A stretch of DNA of 64,000 bases from JAFAXD01 sp051985675 (GTDB lineage: Bacteria > Pseudomonadota > Alphaproteobacteria > Rhizobiales > Xanthobacteraceae), in contig JBPYFJ010000085.1 in assembly GCA_051985675.1 (NCBI GenBank), forward strand, positions 1-64,000, read 5' to 3'. Positions 8,268 through 16,065 of this stretch are shown piece by piece; the first letter of the stretch is position 1; each line of letters opens with the position of its first letter. The position numbers and the translations under genes are program-made. The notes beneath the pieces were generated by a model. It was not told where the DNA came from and ran no database searches. It saw only the letters and a program-made list of their open reading frames with translations.

Positions 8268-10000
8268 CGTTCGCTCAGGTTGCCGCTCCGATCGTCGAGG
8301 TCAAAGGTTTCGCCCGCGCGCTGATTGCGTTTCTGGCGGGCGCGGCGTCGACGCTTGGCCTCGAGCCGGTTGGGCTGTGGCCGATGTTGTTCGTCACATT
8401 TCCGGTCCTGGTCTGGCTGTTGGACGGAACCGCGGCGAGCGACTTCGCAAAGCCCGTGCTGGCCGGGCCGACCAATGATCGCATTACACCCGGCTCGCAG
8501 GCCGCACTGGCGGAAATCAAGCGAATGGCCGGTATCGCGACGGCGGCGAAGCCATCCTGGTTCCGGCGCCTGGCGAACCAGGTCGGCGCTGCCGCGGCGA
8601 TCGGCTGGTGGTTCGGATTTGGCTATTTCGTCGCCGGGCTCTATTGGCTCGGCAACGCGCTGCTCGTCGACGCCGCGAGCTACGCGTGGTTTCTGCCATT
8701 CGCGGTGATCGGCGTACCGGCCGGACTCGCGATTTTCACCAGTGCCGGAGTTGTGCTGGCGCGTGTGCTCTGGACGCGCGACGCGTTGCGCGTGCTGACG
8801 CTTGCAGCCGCGTTGACTTGGGTTGAATGGCTGCGCGGCTACGTGCTCACTGGTTTCCCGTGGAACACCTATGGTTATGCGCTCACGAGCTCGCTGTGGC
8901 TCGCGCAGGCGAGCGCACTCGTCGGCATCTGGTCGCTGACGTTCATCGCGGTCGCGGTGTTTGCGAGCCCGGCAGCCCTCGCCGACGCGGGTGATGAGGC
9001 GCGGCATCGCTGGCTGGCGCCGGCCGCGGCTGCCGTCGTCTTGATCGGGCTCGGCGGTTACGGCGCCCTCCGGCTGGCGGGCACGCCGACGGCGTTCACG
9101 AATGGAATGGAGCTGCGCATCATGCAGCCGGACCTGCAGCAGGATGCGCATTTCAACTACGCGGCGCGCAACGACATCATGAAGCGCTATGTGACCTTGT
9201 CGCGGCGACCAACCCCGTCACGCCCGAACGGGATGGCGGACGTCACCGTCCTGATCTGGCCGGAATCGGCTTTTCCGTTCTTTCTCGCGTACGAGGGGCA
9301 AGCGCTTGCCGACATCGTTGACCTCCTGCCCCCGCACGCCGTGCTGATCACCGGCGCGGTGCGTGCCGCGCGGCCCGATCCCGACGGCCGCATCAGCCAC
9401 GCCTATAACTCGATCTACGCGCTTGACCACGATGTTTCGGTGCGCGCGCTCTACGACAAGGTCCACCTGGTGCCGTTCGGGGAATATCTGCCGTTTCAGA
9501 ACTTCCTCGAACGACTCGGGCTGATGCAGCTGACCGGCGTGCGTGGCGGCTATATCGCCGGCACCCAGCACAAGGTGTTGAGCGTGCCGGGGGTCCCGCC
9601 CCTTTTGCCGCTCGTTTGTTATGAGATCATCTTCCCCGAAGAGGCACGCTCGTTTGCCGGCGAGCGGCCGGCCTGGATCGTCAATGTCACCAACGACGGC
9701 TGGTTCGGCGCGAGCTCCGGCCCCTATCAGCATTTTCAGCAGGCACGCGTGCGCGCCATCGAGCTCGGCCTTCCGCTGGTGCGCGCCGCCAACACCGGGA
9801 TCTCGGCCGTCGTTGATCCGCTCGGTCGCGTGATCGCATCACTCCCCCTGGGAGTCGAAGGCGTGCTCGACGCGCGACTTCCGCAGCCCGTCCCCGTGCC
9901 GCTTTACGCGCGCGTGGGCGATAGTCCGATGTTCGCGGGCTTGGTGCTGGTGCTCGGCCTTTCGTACGTGCGGCGCAGGACCACATTGCGGGGGCTTTGA
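8264..10000 (+). CDS. lnt: Apolipoprotein N-acyltransferase
   Basis: Adds the third acyl chain to the N-terminal cysteine of lipoproteins at the periplasmic face of the inner membrane. The 578-residue protein has several N-terminal membrane segments, then a nitrilase-fold domain with the catalytic triad in recognisable motifs: Glu in IWPESAFPF, Lys in YDKVHLVPFGEY and Cys in LVCYEIIFPE. It starts at GTG 8264, overlapping the tlyC-like gene. A membrane segment follows at the C-terminus (about 555-570). Length is slightly above the usual 500-540 residues. Confidence 0.95.
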   Translation: MTFAQVAAPIVEVKGFARALIAFLAGAASTLGLEPVGLWPMLFVTFPVLVWLLDGTAASDFAKPVLAGPTNDRITPGSQAALAEIKRMAGIATAAKPSWFRRLANQVGAAAAIGWWFGFGYFVAGLYWLGNALLVDAASYAWFLPFAVIGVPAGLAIFTSAGVVLARVLWTRDALRVLTLAAALTWVEWLRGYVLTGFPWNTYGYALTSSLWLAQASALVGIWSLTFIAVAVFASPAALADAGDEARHRWLAPAAAAVVLIGLGGYGALRLAGTPTAFTNGMELRIMQPDLQQDAHFNYAARNDIMKRYVTLSRRPTPSRPNGMADVTVLIWPESAFPFFLAYEGQALADIVDLLPPHAVLITGAVRAARPDPDGRISHAYNSIYALDHDVSVRALYDKVHLVPFGEYLPFQNFLERLGLMQLTGVRGGYIAGTQHKVLSVPGVPPLLPLVCYEIIFPEEARSFAGERPAWIVNVTNDGWFGASSGPYQHFQQARVRAIELGLPLVRAANTGISAVVDPLGRVIASLPLGVEGVLDARLPQPVPVPLYARVGDSPMFAGLVLVLGLSYVRRRTTLRGL

Positions 10001-10102
10001 AGGGCGCGGGGTCCTTATCCCGAGGTAATGTGATGTGCGGCAAGGTTATCAGCGTGACATCGCGCCGCTACCACCGAGGCCAAAATCCGAATAATTAATT
10101 GG

Positions 10103-10123
10103 ATATAACAAATAATGTGATAT
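10103..10123. promoter_or_regulatory. AT-rich inverted repeat upstream of the XRE regulator
   Basis: ATATAACA (10103-10110) and TGTGATAT (10116-10123) form a 7-of-8 inverted repeat around AATAA, in an AT-rich stretch unlike the GC-rich surroundings. It could be the promoter and/or an operator for the regulator downstream. No function is shown. Confidence 0.35.
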
Positions 10124-10242
10124 AAATTTCCATCATGGGTGGTAACATTGATGACAGATTTGCGACAGTCGTCGGGTCACGGGACGATCACGGGAAAATC
10201 CGGAGCTCAGCCCGTGACCCTGAACAACGGAGTAGCCGACAG

Positions 10243-10680
10243 GTGAACAGCGCTGCAGCGACCCAAGTAGGCCAGGTGGCAAAAAAGGTTCCGAACCCTA
10301 TCGACCGACATGTGGGCAGCCGTGTTCGAATGCGTCGCATGATGCTTGGGATGAGCCAGGAAAAGCTTGGCGATGCCCTCGGCCTGACGTTCCAGCAGGT
10401 GCAGAAATACGAGAAGGGCGCCAACCGCATTGGCGCCAGCCGTCTGCAGCAGATCTCGCAGATCCTGCAGGTGCCGGTGTCGTTTTTCTTCGAAGGCGCG
10501 CCGTCACAGCGCTCCGAGCGCACCGAGGGGTTCGGCGAAGCACCCTCGCCGGCCTACGTGTCGGACTTTCTCGCAACGTCGGACGGGCTCGCCCTCACCA
10601 AGGCGTTCGTGCGGATCAAGGACGCCAAGTTGCGACGGCGCATTGTTGATCTTGTCGAGCAAATCGCTGGCGAAGATTAA
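10243..10680 (+). CDS. XRE-family helix-turn-helix regulator (PraR/PhrR-like)
   Basis: DNA-binding regulator with an N-terminal HTH_3 domain. The recognition region reads MSQEKLGDALGLTFQQVQKY, followed by a short C-terminal region with a conserved FVRIKDAKLRRRIVDLVEQI helix. Similar proteins sit next to metK or lnt in many Hyphomicrobiales; PraR and PhrR are the named relatives I recall. The open frame begins at ATG 10135, but an AT-rich promoter-like element ends only about ten bases before it. I therefore favour GTG 10243, preceded by GGAG, giving 145 residues. The targets are unknown. Confidence 0.85.
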   Translation: MNSAAATQVGQVAKKVPNPIDRHVGSRVRMRRMMLGMSQEKLGDALGLTFQQVQKYEKGANRIGASRLQQISQILQVPVSFFFEGAPSQRSERTEGFGEAPSPAYVSDFLATSDGLALTKAFVRIKDAKLRRRIVDLVEQIAGED

Positions 10681-10684
10681 ATTC

Positions 10685-10721
10685 TGCCCAAGTATCTGCC
10701 CACTATTTGCCCACATCTTGA
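10685..10721 (+). promoter_or_regulatory. Phased TGCCCA direct repeats and -35-like hexamer before metK
   Basis: TGCCCA occurs at 10685, 10697 and 10708, spaced 12 and 11 bases apart (about one helical turn), directly followed by CTTGAC at 10716-10721, the alphaproteobacterial -35 consensus. No convincing -10 element was found 16-18 bases further on. It may be an activator or repressor site for metK. The repeat itself is plain; its role is inference. Confidence 0.35.
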
Positions 10722-10805
10722 CCGGTCTTCCGAGGGCTGCAAGAAACCCCGGCAGACATAACTCGATGCGGATCAAGCCGCGTCCAAGGTCAGGAGTGTT
10801 CCAAG

Positions 10806-12080
10806 GTGGCGCATACGAATTATCTTTTCACCAGCGAGTCAGTGTCCGAGGGGCATCCGGACAAGGTCTGTGATCAGATCTCCGACGCGATTCTCGACGC
10901 CTTCCTGGAAAACGATACCAAGCTCGGCATCTCCGACGACAGTCTGGTGAATACGCGGCTCGGCTGCGAGACGCTGTGCACGACCAACAAGATCGTCATC
11001 GCGGGCGAAGGTCGTGGTCAGGCGCCGCTGTTCACCAAATATGGCAATCATGCGGTTGCCAATCGCGAGCTGATCACCGAAATCGCCCGCTCGGTCGTGA
11101 AGGACATCGGTTACGATCAGGACGGTTTCTCGTTTCACGGGGCCGACGTTCAAGTGCTCCTGCACGGCCAATCGCCCGATATCGCGATGGGCGTTGATGC
11201 AAAGAAGAAGAAGGGCGAGGAGCAGGAAGGCGCCGGCGACCAGGGCATGATGTTCGGCTTCGCCTGCACCGAGAGCGAAGTCTACGAGAAGAATTCGTTC
11301 ATGCCGGCGCCGATCTACTTCGCCCACAAAATTCTGAAAGTTCTGTCCGAGAAGCGCCACTCCAAGCAGCTGTTCGACCTGCAGCCGGACGCCAAGAGTC
11401 AGGTGACGGTCCAATACGTCAACGGTGAGCCGATCGGCTGCACCAAGGTCGTGGTTTCGACGCAGCACAATCCCGAGACCCGCAACGGCAAGAAGTACAC
11501 GCCCGCCATGGTCAAGGAACTGATCGAGGACGCGGTGGCCTCGGCCTTGCCGGATGGCTGGATGCCCAAGCGTCCGAGCGATTTCCTGGTCAACCCGACC
11601 GGCAACTTCGTCGTGGGTGGTCCCGACGGCGACTGCGGACTGACCGGCCGCAAGATCATCGTGGATACGTATGGCGGCTATGCGCCCCACGGGGGTGGCG
11701 CGTTCTCGGGGAAGGATCCCACCAAGGTCGACCGCTCCGCCGCCTATGCGGCGCGCTATCTCGCCAAGAACGTGGTGGCGGCCGGTATCGCCGATCGCTG
11801 CACGATCCAGATCGCCTATGCGATCGGCGTCGCCGATCCGATGTCGGTGCTGGTCGACACCCACGGCACCGGCAAGGTCGAGGAGAAAAAACTCGAGAAG
11901 GTCCTGCCGCAGATCTTCCGGCTCACCCCGACCAACATCCGCCGCAGCCTCAAGCTGAACCGGCCAATCTATCGGCGTACCGCCGCCTATGGCCATTTCG
12001 GCCGCGCCCCCGACAAGGACGGCGGCTTCTCGTGGGAGAAGACCGACCTCGTCAAGGAGATCAGGAGCGCGCTCGCCTAG
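10806..12080 (+). CDS. metK: S-adenosylmethionine synthetase
   Basis: Makes S-adenosylmethionine from methionine and ATP. The 424-residue protein starts at GTG 10806 behind AGGAGTG and has the family motifs TSESVSEGHPDKVCDQISDA near the N-terminus, GAGDQGMMFGFA, and GGGAFSGKDPTKVDRSAAY. It carries insertions relative to E. coli MetK (384 residues), such as the lysine-rich stretch near residue 137, which alphaproteobacterial forms often have. Three phased TGCCCA direct repeats lie in its leader. I did not recognise a SAM riboswitch. Confidence 0.97.
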   Translation: MAHTNYLFTSESVSEGHPDKVCDQISDAILDAFLENDTKLGISDDSLVNTRLGCETLCTTNKIVIAGEGRGQAPLFTKYGNHAVANRELITEIARSVVKDIGYDQDGFSFHGADVQVLLHGQSPDIAMGVDAKKKKGEEQEGAGDQGMMFGFACTESEVYEKNSFMPAPIYFAHKILKVLSEKRHSKQLFDLQPDAKSQVTVQYVNGEPIGCTKVVVSTQHNPETRNGKKYTPAMVKELIEDAVASALPDGWMPKRPSDFLVNPTGNFVVGGPDGDCGLTGRKIIVDTYGGYAPHGGGAFSGKDPTKVDRSAAYAARYLAKNVVAAGIADRCTIQIAYAIGVADPMSVLVDTHGTGKVEEKKLEKVLPQIFRLTPTNIRRSLKLNRPIYRRTAAYGHFGRAPDKDGGFSWEKTDLVKEIRSALA

Positions 12081-12154
12081 CTCACTTTTCGGGATCTTGC
12101 GCTGGCCTCGACGGCGCGCCCGGCGACGTTCAACATGTTGGCTGCAAGGCCGCC

Positions 12155-12874
12155 ATGTGTGTTTCTGCGATGCCCGGTCCGGACGACAAGCGTGACATCA
12201 GGCGCGGTGCGTTTTTCGGCCGTCGCAAAGGCCACTCGCTGCGGGCGCGGCAGGCCTCCCGCATACAGGAATTGCTGCCGAAGCTTGCGCTTGATCTGAA
12301 CAAGCCGGCTCCCGCCAACCTGACCAGCCTTTTTCCTCACGCGGAGGCTGTCCGGCTCGAAATCGGCTTCGGCGGTGGCGAACATCTTGCGGCACAGGCG
12401 CTCGCGTACCCTCACGTCGGGTTCATCGGTTGCGAGCCGTTCGTCAACGGGATGGCCAAGATGCTGGCCGCCATCGAGGCCCATCACATCAGCAACATTC
12501 GCCTGCATTTTGGCGACGCAACCGAATTGCTGGATTGGCTGCCGGAGGGCGCGATCACGCGCACCGATATCCTCTATCCGGACCCATGGCCCAAGCGGCG
12601 ACATTGGAAGCGCCGGATCGTCCGCGACGAGACCATCGCGATGCTCGCGCGCGTGACGCGCGCGGGCGGTGACGTTCACTTTGCGACCGACATTGCAGAC
12701 TACGCGGCCTGGACACTGGAGCGCTTCGCGCGCGCATCGGCATTTCACTGGACAGCGGAATGCGCCGCGGATTGGCGCGAGCCGTGGCCGGGTTACGTTG
12801 GCACCCGTTACGAGGCGAAGGCACGGCGGGAAGGCCGTGCGCCGAGTTATTTCGTGTTCCGGCGCGAAGGTTAG
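12155..12874 (+). CDS. trmB: tRNA (guanine-N7)-methyltransferase
   Basis: Methylates G46 in the variable loop of tRNA. The SAM-binding motif EIGFGGGEH and the family signature YPDPWPKRRHWKRRI are both present, and the C-terminal TRYEAKARREGR segment ends the protein as in homologues. The open frame extends back into metK (12032), but ATG 12155 or 12170 gives a normal N-terminus leading into the RGAFFGRRKGH motif. It follows metK by about 75 bases. The accessory block begins after this gene. Confidence 0.95.
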   Translation: MCVSAMPGPDDKRDIRRGAFFGRRKGHSLRARQASRIQELLPKLALDLNKPAPANLTSLFPHAEAVRLEIGFGGGEHLAAQALAYPHVGFIGCEPFVNGMAKMLAAIEAHHISNIRLHFGDATELLDWLPEGAITRTDILYPDPWPKRRHWKRRIVRDETIAMLARVTRAGGDVHFATDIADYAAWTLERFARASAFHWTAECAADWREPWPGYVGTRYEAKARREGRAPSYFVFRREG

Positions 12875-12916
12875 CGCGCGAACGCGTGCCCGCGCCCTCG
12901 CAGCGGACAGCCTGGC

Positions 12917-12976
12917 AAAAATAAAGGCCCCGCCGATGCGGGGCCAAGTCTAGGGAGAAACGCCAATAGCGCAGGA
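12917..12976 (-). ncRNA. Small RNA 2 of a tandem pair (MmgR/suhB-like)
   Basis: On the minus strand, the promoter-like elements CAACCA (13005-13010) and CTAGTG (12981-12986) are separated by 18 bases. A transcript of about 58 bases then reads through the conserved core TTGGCGTTTCTCCCTAGACTT. It ends in a perfect 8-bp hairpin (12926-12933 with 12938-12945) followed by TTTATTTTT. The core resembles, from memory, the alphaproteobacterial MmgR (alpha-r8, Rfam suhB) family, which has a UUUCCUCCCU-type target-binding region. The family name is a recollection; the promoter-core-terminator layout is visible directly. Confidence 0.65.
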
Positions 12977-12980
12977 CGGA

Positions 12981-13010
12981 CACTAGCGCAGCCTGGCGTC
13001 GATTTGGTTG
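12981..13010 (-). promoter_or_regulatory. Promoter of small RNA 2
   Basis: CAACCA, an 18-base spacer, then CTAGTG, read on the minus strand. The identical element pair and spacing recur at 13145-13174 in front of the sister RNA, with dissimilar spacer sequence, which indicates selection on the elements themselves. Neither hexamer matches the sigma70 consensus well. Confidence 0.5.
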
Positions 13011-13069
13011 CCGGAACGCCACACATTCCGCGGGAAAAATGACGCCCAGGGCGCAATGCCACAGGACAA

Positions 13070-13138
13070 AAGAAAAAGAGCACTTTTCAATTCGAACGAA
13101 TTGAAAAGCGCTCCAAAGTCTAGGGAGAAACGCCAATG
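13070..13138 (-). ncRNA. Small RNA 1 of a tandem pair (MmgR/suhB-like)
   Basis: A second copy of the same layout, upstream on the minus strand. CAACCA (13169-13174) and CTAGTG (13145-13150) again have an 18-base spacer, although the spacer sequence differs from copy 2. The core CATTGGCGTTTCTCCCTAGAC follows, then a 17-bp hairpin (13078-13094 with 13097-13113) and TTTTTCTTTT. The hairpin's one non-Watson-Crick pair is A-C read on plus but a G-U wobble in minus-strand RNA, which supports minus-strand transcription. Conservation is restricted to promoter elements and core, as expected for functional duplicates. Confidence 0.65.
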
Positions 13139-13144
13139 AGGGAA

Positions 13145-13174
13145 CACTAGCTCATTCAGCTCCCGAATTGGTTG
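13145..13174 (-). promoter_or_regulatory. Promoter of small RNA 1
   Basis: CAACCA, an 18-base spacer, then CTAGTG on the minus strand, the same arrangement as for small RNA 2. The predicted transcription start is about seven bases downstream, near 13138. Confidence 0.5.
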
Positions 13175-13184
13175 CCGAAAGGAC

Positions 13185-13410
13185 ACAGTCGCCGGCCTAA
13201 ATGCATTGCGCTCGCCCGTTTCGTTCCACGGCCCAGGCAACGCCGCATCCCAAGAGGATCAAATGAGCGCGCCAGAACATGCCAACAGCGCCTGCGTTTG
13301 GGCATTTGTGGCGCAATCATGTTCGGGACGACGTTTCCGCTCGCTGCAACCGCCGCGGCCAAGAACCCAAGGGGCGCGCGCTGACATACGGTCGCAAACC
13401 AAAGGCAGCC
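13185..13410. other. Intergenic stretch, no gene recognised
   Basis: Between the small RNA pair and the ABC permease. Short open frames here have no start signals or recognisable sequence and are judged chance frames. No terminator with a clear T-tract is seen for the permease gene ending at 13411. Confidence 0.5.
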
Positions 13411-14175
13411 TTACCGCTTGATCCGATAACCGGTCCTGAACATCCACCACACGATGGCGAGACATACGAGCAGGAATGCGGCGGTCATGGTGGTGCTGAT
13501 CCGAACACTCACGTCGGCGACCTCGAAGAAGCTCCAGCGAAAGCCGCTGACCAGATAGACTACCGGATTGAACAGGGTGACCGTCTGCCACGCCGGCGGC
13601 AGCACGCTGATCGAATAAAAGCTGCCCCCCAGGAACGTCAGTGGGGTAATGATCAACAACGGCACCGCCTGCAGCTTCTCGAAGCCGTCCGCCCACAACC
13701 CGATGATGAAGCCGAGCAGGCTGAACGACACCGCCGTCAGCACCAGGAAACCGAGCATGAACCCAGGGTGCGCGATGCGCAGCGGGACGAACAGACCGGC
13801 GGTTGCGAGGATGAGCAGACCGAGCAAGATCGATTTCGACGCGGCCGCGCCGACGAAGCCGAGCACGATCTCAAACGCCGACACCGGCGCCGACAGAAGC
13901 TCGTAGATTGTCCCCGCGAACTTGGGGAAATAGATGCCGAACGCCGCGTTGCTCACGCTCTGCGTCAGCAGCATCAACATGATCAGCCCCGGCACGATGA
14001 AGGCGCCGTAGCTCACGCCCTCGATCTCGTTGATGCGCGAACCGATCGCGGCGCCGAATACCACGAAATAAAGCGAGGTCGAGATCACCGGCGATACAAT
14101 GCTTTGCAGCAGCGTGCGCCGCGTGCGGCCCATCTCGGCAAGGTAGATCGCCCACACCGCCCGATAGTTCATCAC
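13411..14175 (-). CDS. ABC-2 type transporter permease
   Basis: Membrane subunit of an exporter paired with the ATPase at 14172-15119. The 254-residue protein has about six hydrophobic segments and the family pattern MNYRAVWAIYLAEMGRTRRT at the N-terminus, with AVPLLIITPLTFLGGSFYSI in the C-terminal half. This resembles E. coli YadH. Its start overlaps the ATPase stop by four bases, so the two are one operon read leftwards. The substrate is unknown; lipid, polysaccharide or drug export are all known for this class. Confidence 0.9.
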   Translation of the reverse strand: MMNYRAVWAIYLAEMGRTRRTLLQSIVSPVISTSLYFVVFGAAIGSRINEIEGVSYGAFIVPGLIMLMLLTQSVSNAAFGIYFPKFAGTIYELLSAPVSAFEIVLGFVGAAASKSILLGLLILATAGLFVPLRIAHPGFMLGFLVLTAVSFSLLGFIIGLWADGFEKLQAVPLLIITPLTFLGGSFYSISVLPPAWQTVTLFNPVVYLVSGFRWSFFEVADVSVRISTTMTAAFLLVCLAIVWWMFRTGYRIKR

Positions 14176-15119
14176 CGTTGTTTCACCAAATCGACGAAGA
14201 TGTCCTCGAGCGAACTCTGCGTCGTCTGCAGGTCGGCAAAACTGATCCCCGCGTTCGCGAGGTCATCGAGCACGGCCGTGATGCCGGTCGTCGGCCCGCC
14301 GCGCGTATCGTAATTGTAGATCAGCTCACGGCCGTCCGGGCTGAGCGTCAGATGATGACGCCCGAGTGCGGCCGGAATCGTGGCGAGCGGCTGCCTCAGC
14401 TGCAGGATGAGCTGCTTCTTACCGAGCTTGCGCATCAATTCGCTCTTGTTCTCGACCAGGATGATCTCGCCCTTGTTGATCACGCCGATCCGGTCGGCCA
14501 TTTCCTCGGCCTCCTCGATGTAGTGAGTCGTGAGGATGATGGTCGTGCCGGCATCGCGCAGTGCGCGCACCAAGCCCCACATGTCCTGGCGTAGTTCGAC
14601 GTCGACCCCTGCGGTGGGTTCATCCAGAAACAGCAACATCGGCTCGTGCGAGAGCGCCTTGGCGATCAGCAGGCGCCGTTTCATGCCGCCTGACAATGTC
14701 AGGATCTTGTTGTCGCGCTGGTCCCACAGGGAAAGATTCTTGAGGACCCTGGCGAGGTAATCGGGATTAGCCGGCTTGCCGAATAGCGCGCGGCTCAGCC
14801 GCACGCTGTCCCAGGGCGTCGCAAAGATATCCGCCGCCATTTCCTGCGGAACAAGCCCGATCTCGGCGCGCGCCGCCCGATAGTCGGTGATGATGTCATG
14901 ACCGTCGACCGCAACGCTGCCTTCGCTCGCGGTCACGATCCCGCAGATGATGCTGATCAGCGTGGTCTTGCCGGCGCCGTTCGGGCCGAGCAGCGCGAAA
15001 ATCTCGCCTCGACGAATGTCCAGGTTGATATTGTTCAGCGCCCGGAACCCCGAAGCATAGGTCTTGGAGAGGTTGCGGACCTCGAGAATCGGACGCGTCG
15101 GGGAGGCTGAATAGAGCAT
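14172..15119 (-). CDS. ABC transporter ATP-binding protein
   Basis: ATPase of the ABC-2 exporter. In 315 residues it has Walker A GPNGAGKTT, the ABC signature LSGGMKRRLLIAKAL, Walker B LLFLDEPTAGVD, and the H-loop HYIEEAEEMADRIGVI. About 80 residues follow the ABC domain, ending LEDIFVDLVKQR, the YadG/CcmA-like C-terminal pattern. It is the first gene of the two-gene operon; the gene upstream on the same strand (dsbB-like) ends about 70 bases away at 15189. Confidence 0.93.
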   Translation of the reverse strand: MLYSASPTRPILEVRNLSKTYASGFRALNNINLDIRRGEIFALLGPNGAGKTTLISIICGIVTASEGSVAVDGHDIITDYRAARAEIGLVPQEMAADIFATPWDSVRLSRALFGKPANPDYLARVLKNLSLWDQRDNKILTLSGGMKRRLLIAKALSHEPMLLFLDEPTAGVDVELRQDMWGLVRALRDAGTTIILTTHYIEEAEEMADRIGVINKGEIILVENKSELMRKLGKKQLILQLRQPLATIPAALGRHHLTLSPDGRELIYNYDTRGGPTTGITAVLDDLANAGISFADLQTTQSSLEDIFVDLVKQR

Positions 15120-15188
15120 TGATCAAGACCCGAATGGCGCGCGACATGGCAACGGATCGATGGCAAATTTGCGGAAGTGGCGCTGCGA

Positions 15189-15746
15189 TTATCCGAATAG
15201 CAGGTAGCGCACCGGGTCGGCCGGCAAATCCCAGTTGAAACCGGCTTCCGCGGCCACTGAAAGAAGATTCGCCACGACAACGACCGCGAACGCGAGCGTC
15301 GTAATTCCGGTGGCGTGCCAGTCGAGCGGTTTGTCGTCGAGCCACGCTGTGGCGAGCAACATCACGGCGCTTGCCGCGATCTGACAGGCGAACGCGATCA
15401 GACACCAAGTGTAGAGGTGGAAACCAAGTACCGGGGAACCGAAGCCCGCGTCGCCGGGCAGGATATGGAGCAGGGTCTGGCGTCCGGAAGCGATTACACC
15501 GAGCAAGGCCGCCAGGATCGCAATGCCGTTGCCCACGGCCGCGTCTCGAACGGTGAGCGCGTCATGGCGCGCCCGCAGCAGGATGTGCAGCGGCCCCAGC
15601 GCCACCAGCATCAGCGCGACCCGCTGCATCACGCAGAGCGGACAAGGCAGCTCCCCGACGATCAGCTGTACCGCGAACGCGGCGGCGAGGACCAGCACCA
15701 GCACCCAGACATTCAGGGTCGCGGCGGCGAGATAGAGTCGGGTCAT
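15189..15746 (-). CDS. DsbB-family disulfide bond formation protein (atypical)
   Basis: Four-helix inner-membrane protein that would reoxidise DsbA-like proteins using quinone. The first redox pair CPLC (35-38) lies after helix 1 in GELPCPLCVMQR, as in DsbB. The second periplasmic loop (about 90-107, GRQTLLHILPGDAGFGSPVLG) has no cysteines, whereas classical DsbB has a second redox pair there. The only other cysteines are in or near the last helices (TWCLIAFACQ). It is the downstream gene of a two-gene operon with a small membrane protein. Function in classical disulfide formation is therefore uncertain. Confidence 0.82.
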   Translation of the reverse strand: MTRLYLAAATLNVWVLVLVLAAAFAVQLIVGELPCPLCVMQRVALMLVALGPLHILLRARHDALTVRDAAVGNGIAILAALLGVIASGRQTLLHILPGDAGFGSPVLGFHLYTWCLIAFACQIAASAVMLLATAWLDDKPLDWHATGITTLAFAVVVVANLLSVAAEAGFNWDLPADPVRYLLFG

Positions 15747-15771
15747 CGCGATGATCCGTTGCGCACGATCT

Positions 15772-15927
15772 TCAGAAGCTCAGCGTGAGCGGATCCGTCA
15801 TGTCGAGTACGAGATGCACCAGAACCCAGGCGACCGTGACGAGAAACAGCGGCAATTCGAGCATGTGGCCACGCCAGCCGGCGGCCAGCGTCAGCAGCAC
15901 CAGCAGCATGAAGATCGCATACACCAT
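15772..15927 (-). CDS. Small two-helix membrane protein
   Basis: A 51-residue protein (MVYAIFMLLVLLTLAAGW...) with two hydrophobic helices and no recognised family. The frame extends upstream to a GTG at 15972, but ATG 15927 is preceded at five bases by a strong ribosome-binding site, GGGAGG (15932-15937), and is chosen. The dsbB-like gene follows after 25 bases on the same strand, so they are probably cotranscribed, and the small protein may work with it. I do not recognise the function. Confidence 0.6.
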   Translation of the reverse strand: MVYAIFMLLVLLTLAAGWRGHMLELPLFLVTVAWVLVHLVLDMTDPLTLSF

Positions 15928-16065
15928 GGCGCCCTCCCATAATTGCACGGCCATGTTTTCATAAGCGGGCACCCGGCTACAAGCCGCGTAAGCGCGTTTT
16001 GCAATTCATTTGGCTTGGAAAGCGCATTACCATGTCCTGACCGGGCAGCCCGCGAGACCAAGGCC

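Noticed and set aside
10681..10805. SAM riboswitch before metK
   Set aside because: No pattern of SAM-II, SAM/SAH or other known classes could be recognised by eye; only TGCCCA direct repeats were found.
10839..11996. 385-residue minus-strand open frame
   Set aside because: Complete overlap with metK on the other strand; chance frame.
13172..13421. Small open frames of 70-71 residues next to the small RNAs
   Set aside because: No ribosome-binding site; they include the small RNA promoter and have no family likeness.
13279..14313. 344-residue plus-strand open frame
   Set aside because: Antisense to the ABC permease and ATPase. Composition is rich in His, Gln and Arg, typical of high-GC antisense frames, and no motif was seen.
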